This document shows positions 59,895 through 64,000 of a DNA stretch of 64,000 bases, piece after piece. The translations under genes and the position numbers were made by a program. The notes beneath the pieces were generated by a model. The model was not told where the DNA came from and ran no database searches. It worked only from the letters and a program-made list of their open reading frames with translations. How positions within the stretch are numbered: position 1 is the stretch's first letter; every line of letters starts with the position of its first letter. Origin of the DNA: an uncultured Roseburia sp. (GTDB lineage Bacteria > Bacillota > Clostridia > Lachnospirales > Lachnospiraceae); contig CAKREH010000007.1 in the NCBI GenBank assembly GCA_934317215.1, positions 1 through 64,000 on the forward strand, in the 5' to 3' direction.

Positions 59895-60692
59895 TCAGGC
59901 AACCTCCTCACACGGCATGTCTATAATATCCTCACTGAGCACTTCTCCCATATCAACATTCAATGAATTTTTTATGGTTTCATCGGTTGACAGTGCTCTC
60001 TGAAATTCTGTTTTTAATGGTGCATATTTTAAAAGCTGTTTTATGACCGTTTTTTTCGCCATTCCCTCATAATTGCTTTTCCATGGACTAAATTCAGAGG
60101 TAAATGCTTTGGAATATCTGTTTGCATACCAGTCAATGTATGTTTTTCCCATGACCTCAAACCGGAATCCTCCATTATCCAGCCGGAAAATTGCATAAAA
60201 TGCTTTTAAGGCTCCCTTTTCTTCCAAAGTAGGCTTATGTACAAGTTCCGGGTGTAACCCTAATGCATAAGAAAACACGTCATTTTCATACACCGCCTGT
60301 GCCTCAATACTTTGCATATGCCCGTTTCTATATGCAAGATCAATCATTCCACGATAGCCAAGCTGAAACTGACACTCCAGTACATTCTTATTTTTATACG
60401 GAATCAGATACGCCTGACCCAACGGGGTATTGGGTTCCAATCCAAGCTGTGCTGCATTCATTAACGCAGCTAAAAAACTCATCGGTGTACATTCCTGCAG
60501 CTTAGGTGTTGTATTTAATGCCGAAAGTGCCATGCGTGTAAATCTTTCCGGTGTAATGACAGACGGAAGTGCTTCTTGTATTTCCGGTTCCATCGCTTTT
60601 ATCAGATCTGCGATACTCATTGATTTTGTTAATTTTGTATTTCCCTGTGTTTGTTCTGCTTTCTTCGCAAGTTCACTCCTGATATCTCCCAT
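59895..60692 (-). CDS. recT: RecT family single-strand annealing protein
   Basis: Anneals complementary strands made by a partner exonuclease. The 265 residues start at Met 60692 (MGDIRSELAKKAEQ) after GGAGG. RecT signatures: SVITPERFTRMALSALNTTPKLQECTPMSFLAALMNAAQLGLEPNTPLGQAYLIPY, then QLGYRGMIDLAYRNGHM, then KTVIKQLLKYAP. The YqaJ exonuclease gene lies immediately upstream, forming a Red-like exonuclease/annealase pair. Confidence 0.94.
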   Translation of the reverse strand: MGDIRSELAKKAEQTQGNTKLTKSMSIADLIKAMEPEIQEALPSVITPERFTRMALSALNTTPKLQECTPMSFLAALMNAAQLGLEPNTPLGQAYLIPYKNKNVLECQFQLGYRGMIDLAYRNGHMQSIEAQAVYENDVFSYALGLHPELVHKPTLEEKGALKAFYAIFRLDNGGFRFEVMGKTYIDWYANRYSKAFTSEFSPWKSNYEGMAKKTVIKQLLKYAPLKTEFQRALSTDETIKNSLNVDMGEVLSEDIIDMPCEEVA

Positions 60693-60713
60693 GATCCGTT
60701 CCTCCATTTTTCT

Positions 60714-61640
60714 TTAAGCTGCTTTAATACTAAATCTCCGGCTCACTTTCATCTTTTTATACTTTTCATAAATCTGCGGCAATTCTTCCTTTAACCTTTT
60801 CTCATCAATTCGTCCGCTCGATACAGATTTCCATGAAATACGGTAATGTTCATTTTCTGCGATCTCTGCTGTTCCCATATACATTTTTATCTCCTGTTCA
60901 ATCTGATTCTTTTCATTTTCCATGCGTGTGATGACATCCAGTAGTTCCTGCCTCCGCTGTAACTTTTCATCAAACCCGGATAACCGGATCGATTCCGGCA
61001 CTGAATTTTTATAATATTCTGCAATCACACTGTCTGCCGTCTTTGAGCCATCCGGTGCAGGCATGATTCCTTTCTGCACATGATTTTCCCAGAAATCCTG
61101 CTCAATTCTTACCAGATCCGCAATCAGTGCTTCATTGCGTTCAATTTTGTAATATTTGAACTCCCGACCATAAATCAAAACTGCGATATACCATGCGTCT
61201 GCCCCGCATACCGCCATATAATGATGGCACTGAACCTGATATGACATTGGGATTTTCCCATCTTTCCACTTGTCTTCCATATACGGACTGGCTGTTTTAC
61301 ATTCCAGTCCTACATTTTCTCCGACAATCATCCGATCTACATCGGCAAGCATAAATGGGTGATTTTTACTGCGGAACATTGCATTTGCCCGGCGCACCTT
61401 TTTTCCTGTAGCTTCCATAAATCTTCTGGCAACGTAATCCTCAAATTCTCTTCCCTGACGCATTGCTTCATTATCAATATCCTCACAGGCATCCGATATT
61501 TTATCCTGATATACCTGCATTGCAGTGCGATACGGATTTAATCCGCATATTGCTCCTGCATCTGATCCACCGATTCCGGCTTTACGATATTGCAGCCACT
61601 CTTCCCTGCTGAGATTTAATGTTGACACTACTTTCTCCAT
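60714..61640 (-). CDS. yqaJ: YqaJ-type viral recombinase exonuclease
   Basis: The 5'-3' exonuclease partner of RecT. The 308 residues show the family opening REEWLQYRKAGIGGSDAGAICGLNPYRT, then the nuclease core with Asp in FMLADVDRMI and the ExK motif in VGLECKTASPYMEDKW, then Gln/His in SYQVQCHHYMAVCG. All catalytic residues are present. It lies 3 bases after the DUF3848-like gene. Confidence 0.92.
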   Translation of the reverse strand: MEKVVSTLNLSREEWLQYRKAGIGGSDAGAICGLNPYRTAMQVYQDKISDACEDIDNEAMRQGREFEDYVARRFMEATGKKVRRANAMFRSKNHPFMLADVDRMIVGENVGLECKTASPYMEDKWKDGKIPMSYQVQCHHYMAVCGADAWYIAVLIYGREFKYYKIERNEALIADLVRIEQDFWENHVQKGIMPAPDGSKTADSVIAEYYKNSVPESIRLSGFDEKLQRRQELLDVITRMENEKNQIEQEIKMYMGTAEIAENEHYRISWKSVSSGRIDEKRLKEELPQIYEKYKKMKVSRRFSIKAA

Positions 61641-61643
61641 TTT

Positions 61644-61994
61644 TTATTTCCCCTTTCCTTCTGTCAGATCACAGCCATTTGCTTTTTCACATAATGCGAT
61701 CATTTCTTTTTGCAGATATTCACGCATTTCTTCCACTGAATTGTCTCTGCTTTGCATCCAGCAATCGCAAAGAAAAGCCAGAAGATCTGGAACCACCAAC
61801 AATTCTTTCATTTCATGCGGCTCCATCTTCTGGCTCATTTCATTCAGACATTCAAATACATTATTCATTCCATCAATCCGAAGTGCGTTATAATAGATTT
61901 CTTCCGGCTCCAAATCCAGCATTTTTTCCTCAAATGCTTTTAACTCCAAATGAATCTTCCTTTTAAATAGCTCCTCCAGTTCTTTATCTGTCAT
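61644..61994 (-). CDS. DUF3848-like small protein
   Basis: A 116-residue acidic helical protein. The pattern MTDKELEELFKRKIHLELKAFEEKMLDLEPEEIYYNALRIDGMNNVFECL resembles DUF3848 proteins, which have a conserved 'PEEIxxxAYExxxxxDI' core. Family function is unknown. It sits between DUF932 and yqaJ in the recombination module. The start follows GGGAGAGA. Assignment is by pattern only. Confidence 0.6.
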   Translation of the reverse strand: MTDKELEELFKRKIHLELKAFEEKMLDLEPEEIYYNALRIDGMNNVFECLNEMSQKMEPHEMKELLVVPDLLAFLCDCWMQSRDNSVEEMREYLQKEMIALCEKANGCDLTEGKGK

Positions 61995-62006
61995 TTCTGT
62001 CTCTCC

Positions 62007-62939
62007 CTATGCTGCGCACACCATCTGATGTGCCTTATCAATCAGTGAATTACCCTCAACCGTCTTTAAAAACAGATTTTCTTTATAATTTGCCGTCTTG
62101 CGGATAGGCTGTGCGTGTGTTGCAAAATCTGAAACTGCATTCACAAACCGGTATGCGTTCTTTCCAACGTCCTGTAGATCCGGTGCATCAAAATATCTCG
62201 CCATCATATCCTCCCGCAGCCGCTTTACATTTTTTGTCTGCTGCGCTGAGAATCCATCCTCCAACGGTAACAATACCTGTATACATTCTGTTACCTCGCG
62301 ATCGGACATTTTTCTTTTTTGCAGTCGGTCAATCTCTTTCCCCAGACCATCCATATAATTTTCTGCCCGAAGCAAGGTATCTTTCGCCTCACTGATCTTC
62401 TCATGAACATCCCCGGTATGAACCATAGACCATGACCGTTTTGCTGTTTTCAGTGCAAGATTCAACGTGTTATTGCAGACTACCCGGATTGGTGTCAGTG
62501 CAACTTTTACTGCTCCAGTTCCGTCGTGTGTATTTGAAAATAACAGATACGGACTGATTCTTTCTCCTGAAATAATATATTCATGCGGCATTCTTGCAAG
62601 AAGCCACACTTTCTTTCCTTCCTGCAGAGACCCTGCCGTTTCATAACACACTCCCTCACCCAGTAATTCATCCGTAAACGCAAAGGCATCTTCATTCTGA
62701 ATCACTTTGTAACGGTCCGAAACCACTCCAAGCACCTTTCTGTCAATATCCCTGATATTCGCCCTGTACCCTGAAATGCTTTCCTCCCGGTCCGTATATA
62801 TGGGTTCCTGTATTACATTCCAATCTAATCCTGCTGCACTAAGCGCTTCCTTTGATGAAAGTGCGGTTGCTACTACTGTTCCTAATCCATGCCACGGTTT
62901 TTCTCTCACTGAAAACATCGTTTCTACATTTGCTGCCAT
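62007..62939 (-). CDS. DUF932 (phage/plasmid-like) protein
   Basis: A 310-residue protein of the DUF932 / TIGR03299 family, found in phages, plasmids and integrative elements. Conserved segments: MFSVREKPWHGLGTVVATALSSKEALSAAGLDW, VVSDRYKVIQNEDAFAFTDELLG, GTGAVKVALTPIRVVCNNTLNLAL, and NAVSDFATHAQPIRKTANYKENLF. Function unknown, but it regularly travels with RecT-type recombination genes, as here. The start follows GGGAGGA. Confidence 0.9.
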   Translation of the reverse strand: MAANVETMFSVREKPWHGLGTVVATALSSKEALSAAGLDWNVIQEPIYTDREESISGYRANIRDIDRKVLGVVSDRYKVIQNEDAFAFTDELLGEGVCYETAGSLQEGKKVWLLARMPHEYIISGERISPYLLFSNTHDGTGAVKVALTPIRVVCNNTLNLALKTAKRSWSMVHTGDVHEKISEAKDTLLRAENYMDGLGKEIDRLQKRKMSDREVTECIQVLLPLEDGFSAQQTKNVKRLREDMMARYFDAPDLQDVGKNAYRFVNAVSDFATHAQPIRKTANYKENLFLKTVEGNSLIDKAHQMVCAA

Positions 62940-62956
62940 ATCTTTTTCCTCCCAAC

Positions 62957-63031
62957 TTATAATCTTGCTAAAATGTCTAAAATAACTTCCCCGGCTCTTC
63001 GAATAATTATTTCGATCTCAATTTTTCCCAT
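62957..63031 (-). CDS. Possible 24-residue small protein
   Basis: Read directly: ATG at 63031 after GGGAGGCTTGGAGCG, encoding MGKIEIEIIIRRAGEVILDI and four further residues, with a stop at 62957. It is 17 bases upstream of the DUF932 start, in the same direction. The strong ribosome binding site and amphipathic helix-like sequence support expression, but at this length chance cannot be excluded. Confidence 0.45.
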   Translation of the reverse strand: MGKIEIEIIIRRAGEVILDILARL

Positions 63032-63053
63032 CGCTCCAAGCCTCCCTTCTGAT

Positions 63054-63090
63054 AAAAAATTTGAGGGCGAATCCTTTCAGACTCGCCCTC
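63054..63090 (-). terminator. Terminator of the MORN-repeat gene
   Basis: Minus-strand stem GAGGGCGA / TCGCCCTC with an AAATTTTTT tail, about 65 bases after the MORN gene stop and just before the recombination module. Confidence 0.8.
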
Positions 63091-63154
63091 ATGATTGTTA
63101 TATCATATGGATAATATATAGTTAAATCTAATGATTTTTTCATCAAAAATCATT

Positions 63155-64000
63155 TTAATCTGCATAATCACCATTTTTCCATTTTCCCTTATAGATCACA
63201 CTTCCATCTTGATCGTATAATGTTCCCTTTCCATTGTAATCCCCATTTTTATATTCTCCCTTATATTTGATTTGACCAGATAAATAATATTCCTTACCTG
63301 ATCCATTATATTCATCTTTCTTATATTCTCCATCATAAAGCAAATATCCAAACATGTATTCTTTTACTTTTCCATTTTTCTTCCCATCCTTATAATTTCC
63401 TACATACAGTTCGTCTATTACTATTTCTCCATCATTATCCATAAGGTACTGAACCTGCGTTCCTTTTCCAGACGATACGCCATCTTTAAATCCCCCTATA
63501 TATTCAATAGGTGTTCCGACATATGCTACTAACTCTTGCATATTATCCTGATAAATATTATATGCTGTTTCTGGGAACGGAATTTCCCTTCCTGAAAATT
63601 GGTCTCTTATCTCTTCCTGACTCCAATATAACACACCTTTACCGTCATATACCCCTTTGTTGAAATTCCCTGCATATACTTTTTTATATACTTTCTGATC
63701 TCCGGCATTAGAATTTGCTAATGCATAACTTCCATCCATATAATCTACCGTAGTCACAATTGTTTCAAATAATACTCCAAATCCATCCGGTCTGTTGTTT
63801 TTGGTTTTTCCCAGATAAACCATACTACTCATTTCATTTGTAATAGAATAATATTCTGGTGAAAAGAAACTTTTTCCATGGACTTTAACATATTGCAAAT
63901 CTCCGCCTTTTTCCAATAATTTGTCTACATCATCCATGACATCTGTTCCATAAATATCTATTCCATTTGCATCTGCAAATTCCTGCAGATATTGATACGA
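63155..64000 (-). CDS. MORN-repeat protein (5' end outside window)
   Basis: The frame is open through the right edge (21 more codons beyond the first in-window Met at 63937, reading SYQYLQEFADANGIDIYGTDV), so the gene starts outside. At least six MORN-like units of the form Y-x-G-x-(Y/F)-K-x-G-x-x-(N/D)-G-x-G are visible, for example YNGSGKEYYLSGQIKYKGEYKNGDYNGKG. MORN repeats usually bind membranes, proteins or act as scaffolds. It ends with a terminator. Its place in the mobile element suggests cargo, but function is unknown. Confidence 0.8.
   Translation of the reverse strand, partial: SYQYLQEFADANGIDIYGTDVMDDVDKLLEKGGDLQYVKVHGKSFFSPEYYSITNEMSSMVYLGKTKNNRPDGFGVLFETIVTTVDYMDGSYALANSNAGDQKVYKKVYAGNFNKGVYDGKGVLYWSQEEIRDQFSGREIPFPETAYNIYQDNMQELVAYVGTPIEYIGGFKDGVSSGKGTQVQYLMDNDGEIVIDELYVGNYKDGKKNGKVKEYMFGYLLYDGEYKKDEYNGSGKEYYLSGQIKYKGEYKNGDYNGKGTLYDQDGSVIYKGKWKNGDYAD

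Larger units (their letters stand above)
43653..64000. mobile_element. Integrative element inserted at tRNA-Gln (right end outside window)
   Basis: Bounded on the left by the tRNA-Gln 3' half. It contains a tyrosine integrase and excisionase-like gene, a HerA-like operon, a RecT/YqaJ recombination module, and defence cargo, with AT-rich genes compared with the chromosome to the left. No conjugation or capsid genes are seen, so the class (integrative conjugative element, prophage remnant or satellite) is open. The integrase lies 9 kb from the left junction, so cargo may have been added between. Confidence 0.75.

Noticed and set aside
1..64000. CRISPR array.
   Set aside because: No regularly spaced identical repeats with unique spacers were seen; the only repeats are the MITE pair, att-side direct repeats and the palindrome array.

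Overview
This window looks like a chromosome segment of a butyrate-producing, spore-lineage Lachnospiraceae bacterium, most like Roseburia or Agathobacter. Four things point there: a thl-hbd-bcd-etfB-etfA butyrate operon without crt, a spoIIID gene and a ytaF-like sporulation gene, a YjfB-type motility peptide, and moderate-to-low GC. The genus is an inference from gene content; no rRNA is present.

Positions 1-43,600 are mostly housekeeping genes, nearly all on the minus strand. In order they are a HAD hydrolase start, guaA, a CmpB-like membrane protein, a DUF2798 protein, spoIIID and a decayed DUF4230/GGDEF locus. Next come two tandem ECF transporter S components, the butyrate operon (with a near-consensus Rex operator in its leader), a SleB-type wall hydrolase and a degenerate HD-domain protein. 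They are followed by carAB, ytaF, an Hpt protein, hom with its ACT-domain partner, a YdjGHI-like membrane-stress cluster, and prfB with its programmed frameshift. Then come vanZ, ctp, the division set ftsE-ftsX-envC, a PucR/CdaR-type regulator, yitT, a WecG/TagA protein, cstA, an SH3-NlpC/P60 hydrolase, yjfB, ridA, cvfB and an acyl-ACP thioesterase.

Several non-coding features stand out in this core part. Two copies of a MITE-like palindromic element (30,318-30,476 and 38,416-38,730) each sit against the T-tract of a terminator. A T-box leader with its own promoter and terminator lies upstream of cstA, with the second MITE copy between them. A run of six DnaA-box-like motifs lies at 39,286-39,382. 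A multi-stem structure sits between bcd and etfB, and the Shine-Dalgarno of spoIIID is buried in a terminator-like hairpin.

From about 43,653 to the right edge the window is an integrated mobile element. Its left junction is the 3' half of a tRNA-Gln(CUG) gene; the intact tRNA and right end should lie beyond 64,000. The first 9 kb is a defence and cargo block: a 1,352-residue SAMD9-like HEPN/SIR2-like/STAND/TPR/OB protein, a broken DUF3368 (PIN-like) toxin with a UPF0175 partner, a DUF4143 ATPase plus a decayed second copy, and a Septu (PtuAB) pair. Then follow a tyrosine integrase, a 58-residue excisionase-like protein, a coupled three-gene operon ending in a HerA-like ATPase, an unrecognised 525-residue AT-rich protein on the plus strand, and a recombination module (DUF932, DUF3848-like, YqaJ exonuclease, RecT, DUF5688). 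A MORN-repeat protein runs off the end. The SAMD9-like gene is my best candidate for an under-described system.
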